DNA of 64,000 nucleotides from Methylocystis sp. KS32 (lineage in GTDB: Bacteria > Pseudomonadota > Alphaproteobacteria > Rhizobiales > Beijerinckiaceae): positions 620,001-684,000 of the forward strand of contig PHSQ01000001.1 of assembly GCA_002862095.1 (NCBI GenBank), in the 5' to 3' direction. The notes under the pieces were generated by a model. That model made no database searches and had not been told where the DNA came from. It worked only from the letters and a program-made list of their open reading frames with translations. Numbering within the stretch: position 1 is the first letter of the stretch; every line of letters starts with the position of its first letter. Shown piece by piece: positions 44,652 through 53,271 of the stretch. A program made the translations under genes and the position numbers.

Positions 44652-44986
44652 TCTCATGGCGGAATAGATCATCCTGCATTGGGTCGAATCCTTCGGCCAG
44701 CTCGCGATGCGCAGGCGTGCGGTACAACGCTCACTTCCGAAGCCGAGATCGTATTGGTGGTCTGGCATATTTCGATACGCCAATGTCATCGAGCCCGAAT
44801 GTGCGCTCGTCGCCATCAATACTGGCGATGCCCCGCAAGCGTTTAAGATGCCGAGACGCTGATCGTGAATTGTTCCAGCGCAACTTCATGCGCAGGTGGC
44901 GACTGCGTGAAACTTTTCGCGGCCGTGAGCAATGAAAAATTCAGATGCCCTCACTGGAATTACGGTGACACGCCCGGAATTACGGG

Positions 44987-45176
44987 AATTACGGTGACAC
45001 GCCCGTCTTTCCGCTTTAAATAGCCGATACAACTGATAATCGCCCGCCACGAAAAACACGGTTGCGCGACAATTGCCACGCTGGATGAGATGATGCGGAA
45101 GGCCGGGGACAACGAAACGGGCGACGCGGGTCATATATTCTCGGCAGCATCGAACAGATATAAGGTAAATACGGGC
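44987..45176 (-). mobile_element. RAYT-derived mini-element, copy 3, right end truncated
   Basis: Starts with GAATTACGGTGACACGCCCG, preceded by a partial duplicate of the same end from 44957. The minus strand encodes MTRVARFVVPGLPHHLIQRG then NCRATVFFVAGDYQLYRLFK, the N-terminus of a RAYT transposase. The right inverted end is cut after ACGGGC, where unrelated sequence begins. Confidence 0.7.
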
Positions 45177-45323
45177 AGCACGACGGCGGGCGGCACTGGG
45201 CGATCGGACAGGAGAATGAGCAGATAGGGGCGGTCCCGGAATATGTTGGCATACATGTGGTAGACCGAATTGAGAGCTACCCCGTCCACCAGCCCAAAAC
45301 CGTGTCTAAGTCGTTGATTTATT

Positions 45324-45399
45324 TGGTGAGCGCGCCGGGGCTCGAACCCGGGACCCCCTGATTAAAAGTCAGATGCTCTACCGACTGAGCTACGCGCTC
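45324..45399 (-). tRNA. tRNA-Lys (anticodon TTT)
   Basis: Minus strand, 76 nt with encoded CCA. Acceptor stem GAGCGCG with CGCGCTC, D-arm GCTCAGTCGGTAGAGC, anticodon arm TGACTTTTAATCA with TTT, T-arm CGGGTTCGAGCCCCG. It sits in the IS-rich region, where tRNA genes are often integration points, but no integrase is seen. Confidence 0.97.
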
Positions 45400-46075
45400 T
45401 TTAGTTGTGTTCCGTCTTTGGCGTGGGCGTTTTGAACCGTTGCGCCCGCGCCGGAAAGAGTGGTCGGCCACTTTTTCGCTCCGGCCGCAGGGTTGGCCGG
45501 ACTACGACGATCCACTATCTCCCCCCGCCCCACGGGTCAACCCCGCGCGCGGAAGAGAAACCGAGACAAAGGCGGTTTTGATCGGACCAAAGGCGCAAAA
45601 AATAATCGCGTAAGCCCTTGCCCGGCCGATCGTCAAGCGAAGGCAAGTAGCCTATCACGGCACGGACGTTTGGTTAACGCGATTTTAGGGTGGTTCTGGG
45701 TTGACGCCGTGTCGCGACGCCCTGGTCTGTCTGATTCGGGCAGGGAGCGCGACCATGGACGATCTGATTTTCCAGCTTGCCGATGAGGAAATCCCTCGCG
45801 ACCGGCGGGCCTTGTTGCTTCTGTAACGGGCCTTTCGTTGTCAACCCCTCACGTTCTTCCCTTCGCCGCTTCACTCTTCTGTTCGTGGTCGGCGCCGAAG
45901 CTCAGCGGGCCGCCACTTGATGGGATAAGATGAGGATGAGGCCGGCCAATCTAGTTGGGCGTGGTCGTGAGCCACTGAGCGCCTTGCGGTCTGACCTCGT
46001 CCATCGTCCCGGCGAGGGACGAACGCTCCGGGAAGGCTGGTGCTCGCCCGCCCGAAACTCTTGCGTTTCTCCTCC
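45400..46075. other. Region without a supported gene
   Basis: About 675 bp upstream of tRNA-Lys on its strand. I see no frame with family resemblance. The last part (45955-46075) is the 3' end of the IS110-type remnant, including a GTMDEVRPQ-like tail often seen near the end of such elements. Confidence 0.4.
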
Positions 46076-46676
46076 TTATGCCGCCGTCGGAGCTGGGCAA
46101 GCCGCGCGCCTTGCGTCGAACGGCGTCCCGTCGATCCACATGCGATGCAGGATCACGCCGAGCTTGCGCGCCAGCGCCACTTTCGCCTTCTTCATGCCGG
46201 CGCGCTTGGCGAGCTTCATCGCCCAGCTGTTGAGGCCGCCGCCCTTCACCGGTCGTGTCAGTATGACATTGGCGGCTTCATAAAGCGCCGTCAGCAGCGC
46301 CCGCGTCTCCTGCGCCGCCATCGACTTGCAATAGACCGGGCGAAACCAGCCAAGCCGCATCAGCTGGGCGATGCCGCGCGCGTCGTTGCGATCGGTCTTG
46401 ACCGGCATCGTCTTGAGCGCAATCCGCACATGCCGCGTCTCCAGCAACTCCACCGCCAAGCCCGCCTCCTTCATCGCCGCGTAAAGCCATTGCGACAACG
46501 GCCCAGCCTCCAGGCCGATCCGCGCCAGATCGAGCCCGAGCGAAGCGAACCAGCCGATCAGCGCCGCCGGCTCGCTGGCGATCCGCCTCCCGCACGATCT
46601 TGCCGGCGCCGTCCACAATGCAAACGCTCGATGCTTCCAAAGACACGTCTATCCCGGCATAGTGGTCCATGGTCAT
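46076..46676 (-). pseudogene. IS110-family transposase, internally deleted and frameshifted
   Basis: The start MDHYAGIDVSLEASSVCIVD (DEDD-type first Asp) and the next part SEPAALIGWFASLGLDLARI are in different frames. The latter continues to VKTDRNDARGIAQLMRLGWF and SMAAQETRALLTA, and then jumps to LYEAANVILTRPVKGGGLNS and KLAKRAGMKKAKVALARKLG. The central DNA-handling region is lost. Not functional. Confidence 0.85.
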
Positions 46677-46793
46677 CCTCCGACGAGGCTTGGAGCGGGC
46701 GAAAGTCCGACTCCGTCAATGACACCATCATTCTGGGGGATGGCCACCTCACCGCAAAGCCGAAGCCCTCAGCGGCCCGTTACGCCATCTAGC

Positions 46794-47171
46794 GACCAAT
46801 GGCCAACGGTTCGTCAGATTTGTCGCGTGACCCGTTTGCGTTGCCGAAAGGTCGATGGAAAATGGCAAACGCCGCATCAGGAAATCGTCTATCTCGTCAC
46901 CAGCCTGACGGCCTGCCAAGCCACTCCGAAGGCGCGGCTCCAAATCAACCGCGAGCATTGGGGCATCGAGATCATGCGCCGCAACAAGGACGTTATTCTT
47001 GGCGAGGATGGTTATGCCAGCCGGCTCGACAACGCGCCTGGCGACGTCTTCTCGCTCATCGGCCTGACGCTCAAAATCCTCAAAACGATTTCACGCTCCA
47101 ACACGCGCGCAATCGAGCTTTTTCAGGATGACCGTAACCGTGCTGTCCGCCTATTCTCAACTTTTCACTGA
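46794..47171 (+). pseudogene. ISAs1-type transposase C-terminal fragment
   Basis: The frame reads CRKVDGKWQTPHQEIVYLVT, LQINREHWGIEIMRRNKDVI and LGEDGYASRLDNAPGDVFSL to TFH stop. HWGIE followed about ten residues later by V-x-x-GED is the C-terminal mark of ISAs1/H-repeat-type transposases. The N-terminal two thirds are absent. It is a different lineage from the two deleted ISAs1 copies. Confidence 0.65.
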
Positions 47172-47297
47172 ATCGCCTTGATTACATGGGTTCTCAATGA
47201 GTCAGGGTATAAAAAAGCCACGAACTCGGCCCTGATCGTCGGGCTCATTACGAAGGATTAGCGGATCGCCGATCTCGCGGAGAATTTCATCCATGAG

Positions 47298-48229
47298 AAC
47301 CCGACTCGAATTTCAAATCTGACCGGCATTCGCCCTCGCCAGCCGGCGCATGAGCAGGAAAGCCAGGGCCAGTTGCAGCCAGGCGAGAGCGGATTCGATG
47401 GTCGCCTCGAAGTCTTTTGACAGACGGCGAGCGCGATTGATCCAGCCGAGCGTTCGCTCGACGACCCAGCGTTTCGGCAGCACGACAAATCCTTTCACCT
47501 CTTTGTCGGTTCGCTTGACGACGGTGATGGAAATACGGCTCGCCTCGAAGGCAGCGCGCTGGGCTTCATCACCTTGATAACCCCCGTCGACGAAAGACAT
47601 TTTCACCCACGGGCTCTTGCGATGCACGGCTTTCAGCAACGGCGCGAGAGCGTCGCGATCCTGCACGTCGGCGGTCGTGATCTGGCATTCGATAGGCAGA
47701 CCAATCGTGTCGACGGCGAGATGGCGCTTGCGGCCCTTGACCTTCTTGCCCGCATCGAAACCACGAGGGCCGCCGGCTTCCGTCGTCTTGACCGACTGGC
47801 TGTCGACGACAACCGCCGTCGGCGCGGCTTGACGGCCTTCCGCCTCGCGGGCGTCCATTACCAGAACGCTGATGATTTGCGCCCACAAGCCGCTGTCGCG
47901 CCATGCGTAGAAGCGGTTTTGCACGGTCGTGAACGGCGGAAAATCCTTTGGCAAATACCGCCAGGGGCATCCGCAACGGATCAAATAAAACAAGGCGTTG
48001 AGAATGATCTGGGAATCTGTCGGCTTGCGTCCGCGCCGTTTGGGAGGCGGCAGCAGCGGCGCGATCAGCGCCAACTCGGCCTCCGACATATCGCTTGAAT
48101 AGCGCGCCCGAATGACTTCATACTTCGCCCGATCGGCCTCGTTCCAAGGCATCGCGAATCTCCCAAAGTTGTTGCAAACCAAGGGAATCAAGGGCCGCGA
48201 GGCCGGTCAACCAATTTCAGGTCAGGCTC
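47298..48229 (-). mobile_element. Intact IS5-family insertion sequence
   Basis: About 932 bp. Imperfect inverted ends (ACCCGACTCGAATTTC left; GCCTGACCTGAAATT as reverse complement of the right). TGAG is found directly outside both ends (47294-47297 and 48230-48233), a 4-bp target duplication as in IS5 elements. Confidence 0.75.
47313..48152 (-). CDS. IS5-family transposase, apparently intact
   Basis: 279 residues from ATG 48152 (upstream in-frame start at 48191 is less typical). Start MPWNEADRAKYEVIRARYSS, then SEAELALIAPLLPPPKRRGR, CPWRYLPKDFPPFTTVQNRF. Catalytic residues: Asp in VVVDSQSVKTTEAGG, Asp in SFVDGGYQGDEAQ, Glu in PKRWVVERTLGWINRARRLS. No frameshift or stop, so it may be active. 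Confidence 0.92.
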   Translation of the reverse strand: MPWNEADRAKYEVIRARYSSDMSEAELALIAPLLPPPKRRGRKPTDSQIILNALFYLIRCGCPWRYLPKDFPPFTTVQNRFYAWRDSGLWAQIISVLVMDAREAEGRQAAPTAVVVDSQSVKTTEAGGPRGFDAGKKVKGRKRHLAVDTIGLPIECQITTADVQDRDALAPLLKAVHRKSPWVKMSFVDGGYQGDEAQRAAFEASRISITVVKRTDKEVKGFVVLPKRWVVERTLGWINRARRLSKDFEATIESALAWLQLALAFLLMRRLARANAGQI

Positions 48230-48584
48230 TGAGGCAAGCTTCGATACCACCGAAAAGATTGCGCCGTCGAAGAATATCTGGGTTGGCGAGACGCCTTTTT
48301 TAAATCTAGCCGGCAGTCGCTGTTCGCGTTCAAAACTGTTTTACGCTTGCTGCATCCGATTTTTAAATTTCACGAAAATCGCGAATTGCGACGTTGGCGA
48401 CAATTCCGGCCTTGGCGACTTGCTTTTGATCATGGTTGGCCCCATCTTAATAATATCGGATTTCCGGCCGGGTGAACTTGCTTTCACGCTTCGTGCGCGC
48501 CGGCTCGTGACTTCCTCCCCAGAACTACGATCGAAAAGGGCGCGTAAGAGTCCCCAATTTTTCGTTTCCTGGAAGGGGCTAGTC
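48230..48584. other. Intergenic region upstream of cspA-like gene
   Basis: About 350 bp. The first part belongs to the sequence split by the IS5 element. The rest, AT-rich, is the promoter and probably the long 5' leader of the cold-shock gene, as is usual for cspA. No other gene seen. Confidence 0.4.
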
Positions 48585-48797
48585 ATGCAGACAGGCAAAG
48601 TGAAATGGTTCAACGGGCAAAAAGGATTCGGCTTTATCGAGCCGGAAGCCGGAGGCAATGACGTGTTCGTCCATATGCGCGCGGTCGAGCGAGCGGGTTT
48701 GAACGGTCTGGCCGAAGGCCAAAAGGTCTCATACAAATTGCTCGTCGATAGCCGCACCGGCAAGGCCGCCGCGGATCAGCTGAAATTGGTCGCCTGA
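48585..48797 (+). CDS. Cold-shock domain protein, first copy
   Basis: 70 residues from ATG 48585 with GGAAGGGG upstream. CspA fold: GKVKWFNGQKGFGFIEPEAG (RNP1), DVFVHMRAV (RNP2), then LNGLAEGQKVSYKLLVDSRT. Single-stranded nucleic acid binding, RNA chaperone. Followed by two small genes and then the broken rpsU; a second copy lies at 52031. Confidence 0.95.
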   Translation: MQTGKVKWFNGQKGFGFIEPEAGGNDVFVHMRAVERAGLNGLAEGQKVSYKLLVDSRTGKAAADQLKLVA

Positions 48798-48873
48798 TTC
48801 GTTAAATGCGGCGAGCCGACAAAAGCCGCCGGCCGGCCAAAGCGCCGGCTGACAACGTGAAAGGGAAGCATTC

Positions 48874-49134
48874 ATGAGCGACCTCACCAACGCCGGCAGG
48901 CGCTTTCGCGGCAGTCAAATCGTTTCGACGGCGAGCCATAAATACGCTGTCGGCGCATCCGTGACCTGCGCCATGGGTTATCGATCGGAAAAGGCGCTGT
49001 TTCGGGTTGTCCGGCATCTGCCGGACGGTGGTCAGGGGTTGCAGTACCGGCTTAAAAGCGTCTCCGACGGACATGAGCGCATGGCGTTCGAAGCCGCCCT
49101 GGAAAATCCGCCGACTGGAGATCTCGCGAAGTAG
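48874..49134 (+). CDS. Small conserved-type protein, 86 aa
   Basis: ATG 48874 after GGGAAGC. MSDLTNAGRRFRGSQIVSTA, a short beta protein: VGASVTCAMGYRSEKALFRV, VRHLPDGGQGLQYRLKSVSD, GHERMAFEAALENP. The F-x-V-V-R-x-L-P-D-G-G-x-G-L-Q-Y-R pattern recurs in small rhizobiales proteins. No known function. Between cspA and the next small gene, likely one transcript. Confidence 0.7.
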   Translation: MSDLTNAGRRFRGSQIVSTASHKYAVGASVTCAMGYRSEKALFRVVRHLPDGGQGLQYRLKSVSDGHERMAFEAALENPPTGDLAK

Positions 49135-49152
49135 TGAAGACGGAGGCGGACG

Positions 49153-49416
49153 ATGGACGCTCTGGACTATGGAATGGAAGCGGGCCTCTATTTCCCGAGA
49201 ACCGTGAACGCCAGGCAAAAATCATTGAGTTTCCGTCGTTTTGGTCACGCCTCAGAGGCCATTCGTTATGCCGTTGAGGAACTCACGCCAAAAATCCTCA
49301 CGAGTTGCTCGCTGGAAGTGAACGGGCTGTATTATTTCGGACGCGAAATTCAACCGCTTTACGATAGCAGTGCTTTCCCCTTGCGCCGCCGGTCGAAGCA
49401 GCACGCCGAAGTTTAG
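49153..49416 (+). CDS. Small conserved-type protein, 87 aa
   Basis: ATG 49153 with GACGGAGGCGG upstream, 18 bp after the previous stop. MDALDYGMEAGLYFPRTVNA, then FGHASEAIRYAVEELTPKIL and SCSLEVNGLYYFGREIQPLY. The A-x-E-A-I-R-Y-A-V-E-E-L ... C-x-L-E-V pattern is that of small rhizobiales proteins of unknown role, often near S21/CspA genes. Confidence 0.7.
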   Translation: MDALDYGMEAGLYFPRTVNARQKSLSFRRFGHASEAIRYAVEELTPKILTSCSLEVNGLYYFGREIQPLYDSSAFPLRRRSKQHAEV

Positions 49417-49701
49417 GTCGATTGAAAAAAAACTTTGTCGCTTTTTCCCTATGATGCTCGACGACGCTTTGGTGGCCTAAAATCATCGAGCCGTTGACGC
49501 CGGGTCCGACCGTCGCGGGGATGATCGGCGTGGATCGAGAAGCGTGGGATTTGTCCCCGGCGCGAGCGATGGCGGCCAGGAAGGTTTCGAGTGCGGGAAC
49601 TCGTCGAACTGGCGACGCTCGAATGAGTGGACACATCATGGTCGGGGATACGCGGCCACCCTCGGATAGGAGATGTTTTGCAGGTTTTCGTCAAAGACAA
49701 C

Positions 49702-51371
49702 CAGACCGTGTGAAAAGACCTCGCCGCCAGCGTGACCGAGCGTCCGGCGTCGAGCTATGGCGGGTTTTCGCCATAGCGCCGAAAATTCCGCTCCCGACGC
49801 TCGCCGAGGGGGTCCTGTGGCGTCCGGGCGGGCCCTTCGGCCGCCATAGGTCGGAAATAGCCCTCCCTCAGGCCCGCACGGCCTTCATCAGCACCTCTAT
49901 CCCGAGGATGTTCAGCGCCCTTCGCAAATTGTAGACGAGCGCCGTCAGGCTGAACTCGGCGCGGACCTTTTCGAGGCCTTTCATCAGGAATGCGCCCTGG
50001 TTCATCCATTGCTTGATCGTGCCGAAGGGATGTTCGACGATCTCGCGGCGCGTGTTCAAAATCTCCGGCCGCGCCTTCAATCGCTCCGCCACGCGGTCCA
50101 GAACCGCCTCGTTTTCCAGACGGGAGACCTTGCGCCAGTCGGTCGTGCAGCGCGATTTGAGCGGGCAGGCAAGGCACGCCGCGCGGTTGCAATAGTTGAA
50201 CCTCTTCAGGTCCCGCTGCCGGCTTTCATAACGCGTCGCAAGAACCTGTCCCGCCGGACATATGTAGGCATCCTTTTCCGCGTCGTACCGGAACTCGTCC
50301 TTGCGAAAGAGGCCATTGCGAGCGGCATATCCGCGTTGTGGCTTCGGCACGTGCGGCGTCATTCCCGCCTTCTCGCAGGCCTCGATGTCCTCGATCTTGA
50401 AATAGCCCCTGTCGGCGACGACATCGATCTTCTCGACTTCGAGCGTCTCGCGCGCGGCCCCGGCTGTTTGTGTCAAAAGGCCCATGTCGAGGACCTGGTT
50501 CGTCACTTCCTGTTCGACGATCAGCTTGTTCTTCGCGTCCACCGCGATCTGGACGTTGTAGCCGACGGCGACCTTCGTGTGCTTCGCCATGGCGCGGCTG
50601 TCGGGATCGGTCAGCGATATCTGGTCCTCGCCGCTGGCTTCCAGACCCGCCAGCAAATCCTTGTAGCGTTCGCGTTTCGCGCGCAGCGCCTCGATCTTTT
50701 CGGCGAGGTTCTTCGTGCGCGAGCCGCCGGTTCCGGATTCCGTCACGTCGCCTTCGTCGAGGCGTTTCAGATATTCGTCGAGACGCTCGTCCACGTTCTT
50801 GATGAACTTCTCCAGCGAGTTTTTCGTGTAGTTGCGGTCCTTGTTGTTGACCGCCTTGATCCGCGTGCCATCGACGCCAAGCAACTCGCGCCCGAACAGA
50901 TCGAGCTTACGGCAGAGAACCACGAACTGGCGGAACACCGCGCGAAAGGCCTTGCGATTGTCGGCGCGAAAGTCGGCGATGGTTTTGAAGTCGGGCTTCA
51001 AGGTACGCAGCAGCCATATGACTTCGACGTTGCGATGGCATTCGGCTTCCAGCCGTCGGCTCGAACGAACGCGGTTGAGATAGCCGTAGATGTAGAGCTT
51101 CAGCAGATCGCCGGGCGCGTAGCCGGGCCGTCCCGTCTTCTCCGGCGCGACACGCGCGAACCCGGCCGCCGCGAGATCGAGCCCGTCCACGAAGGCGTCG
51201 ATGAAGCGGACGGGATTGTCGGGGCCGACGTAATCGTCGATCGCCTCGGGAAACAAAAGGGTTTGCGAACGGTCGATTCCGGATATGTGCGCCATGACGC
51301 GATTCTACCAGGTCGTCGCCGCCAGCGGAATCCAGGCGCGAAAATTTCAACGCGGGTTTTCACACGGTCTG
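49702..51371 (-). mobile_element. Intact IS1182-family insertion sequence in rpsU
   Basis: 1670 bp. Perfect 15-bp inverted ends CAGACCGTGTGAAAA and TTTTCACACGGTCTG. Target duplication CAAC at 49698-49701 and 51372-51375. One full transposase gene inside. The perfect ends and duplication suggest a recent insertion. Confidence 0.92.
49868..51295 (-). CDS. IS1182-family transposase, intact
   Basis: 475 residues. N-terminal DUF772-type region: SQTLLFPEAIDDYVGPDNPV, YIYGYLNRVRSSRRLEAECH. DDE core: Asp in ELLGVDGTRIKAVNNKDRNY, a coiled-coil insert with KNLAEKIEALRAKRERYKDL, DPDSRAMAKHTKVAVGYNVQ, Asp in DVVADRGYFKIEDIEACEKA. A Cys cluster (CNRAACLACPLKSRC) and the Glu in REIVEHPFGTIKQWM complete it. 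No stop or shift. Confidence 0.95.
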   Translation of the reverse strand: MAHISGIDRSQTLLFPEAIDDYVGPDNPVRFIDAFVDGLDLAAAGFARVAPEKTGRPGYAPGDLLKLYIYGYLNRVRSSRRLEAECHRNVEVIWLLRTLKPDFKTIADFRADNRKAFRAVFRQFVVLCRKLDLFGRELLGVDGTRIKAVNNKDRNYTKNSLEKFIKNVDERLDEYLKRLDEGDVTESGTGGSRTKNLAEKIEALRAKRERYKDLLAGLEASGEDQISLTDPDSRAMAKHTKVAVGYNVQIAVDAKNKLIVEQEVTNQVLDMGLLTQTAGAARETLEVEKIDVVADRGYFKIEDIEACEKAGMTPHVPKPQRGYAARNGLFRKDEFRYDAEKDAYICPAGQVLATRYESRQRDLKRFNYCNRAACLACPLKSRCTTDWRKVSRLENEAVLDRVAERLKARPEILNTRREIVEHPFGTIKQWMNQGAFLMKGLEKVRAEFSLTALVYNLRRALNILGIEVLMKAVRA

Positions 51372-51606
51372 CAACAATATCGATCAGGCCTTGAGGGTGC
51401 TCAAAAAGCGGATGCAGCGAGAGGGCGTCTTTCGCGAAATGAAACGGCGCAGGGCTTACGAAAAGCCGTCAGAACGGCGGATACGCGAAGTGGCCGAAGC
51501 GTTGCGCCGAAGTCGCAAGGCGGCGCGAAAAAAAGCTCAGTTCGAGGGGCTTATCGCGGCGCCGAAACGGGTCGCGAAGAAGGTGCCTCCTTCGTCTCTA
51601 CGCTGA

Positions 51607-52030
51607 TAGCTCGAATTCCCGGACGAAGCTATGGTCGTCGTGTCGCGCGAGCGAGGCGCGGCCAAGGCGTTTGACGGCGTCGCTCGACGCTCGGAGCGAC
51701 GAGGAAATCACCCGCGCAAAATCCGCCCGAGGCGAAGCGGCTCTCGTCGGGAGCGCCCTTTTGCCGGCCGGACGGCTTCGTGTCGGCGAGCAAATCCAGA
51801 CAGGCAGCAGGACAAGAAGGGCAATTTTAAGAGAGCATTTTGCAAAAACACTTCGTTCGGTCTTGCAATAGACATAATCCGCGCTTATTTAGCGACTTGA
51901 TCTTGGACGGCTGGTTTCTCTCTAGTGCGCTACCGCGCATCGACGACGCTTCCCTTCAATTTCGACCCCCTGCTGTGCGACTCGCCTGTTGCACATGCGA
52001 AAACTATCGCGCGATTGAAGGAAAATCGTC
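51607..52030. other. Region without a supported gene, before second cspA
   Basis: 424 bp between the rpsU remnant and the second cold-shock gene. No credible frame; the last 200 bp are likely the promoter and leader of the cold-shock gene. Confidence 0.4.
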
Positions 52031-52240
52031 ATGACTACCGGAACAGTGAAATGGTTCAACGCCACCAAGGGCTTCGGCTTCATCCAGCCTGACAATGGCG
52101 GCGCGGATGTGTTCGTCCATATTTCCGCGGTAGAGCGCGCGGGAATGCAGACGCTCGCAGAAGGGCAGAAGATCGAGTTTGATCTCGTCCGTGACGATAG
52201 ATCTGGAAAAAGCTCGGCCGGAAATCTGCGCGCCGCGTGA
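52031..52240 (+). CDS. Cold-shock domain protein, second copy
   Basis: 69 residues, ATG 52031 with AAGGAAAA upstream. [20 protein letters not shown] (RNP1), [20 protein letters not shown] (RNP2), then [16 protein letters not shown]. Paralogue of the protein at 48585. Both flank the broken rpsU. Confidence 0.95.
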   Translation: MTTGTVKWFNATKGFGFIQPDNGGADVFVHISAVERAGMQTLAEGQKIEFDLVRDDRSGKSSAGNLRAA

Positions 52241-52461
52241 ATGGTCGCCTCTCTCATCGACCATGGAGGTATTGGCGATGAGCGGAGGTTTGGCCTAAAA
52301 TCATAGCGAAAGGCTCGCCGTCCTGCTTGGGCGGGATTTGAGATCCAAAACCGCGTCGTTCGAGCGAGGCGTTACGCGTTTAGGATCGAGCGGCGAAAGC
52401 GAAATCAGCTACTCTGCCCGGCCTTGAACGAGGTTTGTCTTTATTTCCGGTCGAGCGGACG

Positions 52462-52580
52462 CTAGAGCGGTTTCCGACCAGACGGAATCGTCTGGTAGAT
52501 TAAGAAATCGCTCCAGCTTCAAAAATCTGGAGCAAAATCCAATCGAAAAAGTCTATCAACTTGTTTGGATTTTGCTCTAG
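52462..52580 (-). repeat. MITE-like repeat, copy B
   Basis: 119 bp with perfect 7-bp terminal inverted repeats CTAGAGC/GCTCTAG. Nested hairpins: CCAGACG/CGTCTGG, GCTCCAG/CTGGAGC, GAGCAAAATCC/GGATTTTGCTC. It is the reverse orientation of copy A (37246-37363) and lies in an intergenic region before a secreted-protein gene. Confidence 0.8.
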
Positions 52581-52650
52581 GTGAAACCGCGCGGCGCGGC
52601 GCGCTCATTCCGCGAAAATAAAACACCGAAAATAAAACACCGGAGGAAAT

Positions 52651-53040
52651 ATGAATAAGCTTGCTTTCGCCACCGTCGCCGCAATCATCGCTTTTAGCGC
52701 GCCGGCCCTGGCCGCCGCTCAAAAATGGAACGTCACCGAAGAACGCGCCTCCGGCATCAAGACTGGCCAGGGAACCTGGGCCGTGACGACTGACGGCGAC
52801 AAGTTGACAGGTACGGCCGCCTTGCAGCTCGACAATGGCCAGCCGCTTACCTACAGCCTCGATGGCGCGATCAAGGACGGCGTCTATACCGTGAAGCTGG
52901 AGAATCGCACCGACGACAAGAAGGGCTGCGTCTGGACTGGACACGCCCAGAACGCGACGGCTGACGGGAGGTCAAAGGGCTTCGTTGGCGATCTGGTTTG
53001 CGACGGCGCCAAGATGATCATCCGCGCGAACGGAATGTAA
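52651..53040 (+). CDS. Secreted hypothetical protein, 129 aa
   Basis: ATG 52651 with GGAGGAAA upstream. Signal peptide MNKLAFATVAAIIAFSAPAL AAA. The mature part is beta-rich: WNVTEERASGIKTGQGTWAV, LTGTAALQLDNGQPLTYSLD, then VYTVKLENRTDDKKGCVWTG and DLVCDGAKMIIRA, with one Cys pair. Periplasmic, unknown role. Ends with a strong terminator. Confidence 0.75.
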   Translation: MNKLAFATVAAIIAFSAPALAAAQKWNVTEERASGIKTGQGTWAVTTDGDKLTGTAALQLDNGQPLTYSLDGAIKDGVYTVKLENRTDDKKGCVWTGHAQNATADGRSKGFVGDLVCDGAKMIIRANGM

Positions 53041-53073
53041 AGCAGGCGTTACGCTTAGGCCCATCGGCTTCGA

Positions 53074-53108
53074 CCTCACGGCCGCCAATGGCGTCCGTGA
53101 GGTTTTTT
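53074..53108 (+). terminator. Rho-independent terminator
   Basis: CCTCACGG (53074-53081) pairs with CCGTGAGG (53095-53102), followed by six T. 33 bp after the stop of the secreted protein gene. Confidence 0.93.
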
Positions 53109-53175
53109 GCGCTTTGGCGCTACCGTGATTGAATGAGGGCGACCGTCCGTGGTTTAGACTGGCCGCGCGCGCGCC

Positions 53176-53271
53176 TCATGGCTCGCCCCAAATATCCTGA
53201 CGAATCGTTTCTGTGACGACGAAGATTTCCAAAGCCTCAGGCCGGAAATTCGTTCGCTTTATCGTGGCCAT
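53176..53271 (-). CDS. Possible 31-aa small protein
   Basis: ATG 53271 follows GGAGGGAAATC, a good ribosome binding site. Product MATIKRTNFRPEALEIFVVT then ETIRQDIWGEP. No family. It is divergent from the O-GlcNAc-transferase-like gene. Too short to be sure. Confidence 0.3.
   Translation of the reverse strand: MATIKRTNFRPEALEIFVVTETIRQDIWGEP

Larger units (their letters stand above)
49678..51606 (+). pseudogene. rpsU: rpsU (ribosomal protein S21) split by an IS1182 element
   Basis: The 5' piece 49678-49701 starts with TTG (GGAG 6 bp upstream) and reads LQVFVKDN. The 3' piece resumes at 51372 and reads [55 protein letters not shown] and a basic tail, stop at 51604-51606. Removing the element and one copy of the 4-bp duplication CAAC restores one S21 frame across DNNIDQA. 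S21 joins the 30S platform and acts in translation start. The copy as it stands cannot be made from its own start; another rpsU may exist elsewhere. Confidence 0.9.

Noticed and set aside
45176-45300. A minus-strand protein-like fragment (NSVYHMYANIFRDRPYLLIL) beside tRNA-Lys
   Set aside because: It is cut by the third RAYT mini-element, has no start, and I could not link it to a family.
41300-51606. A prophage or integrative element next to tRNA-Lys
   Set aside because: No integrase, phage structural or conjugation gene and no attachment-site repeat of the tRNA end was seen; only IS elements and remnants.
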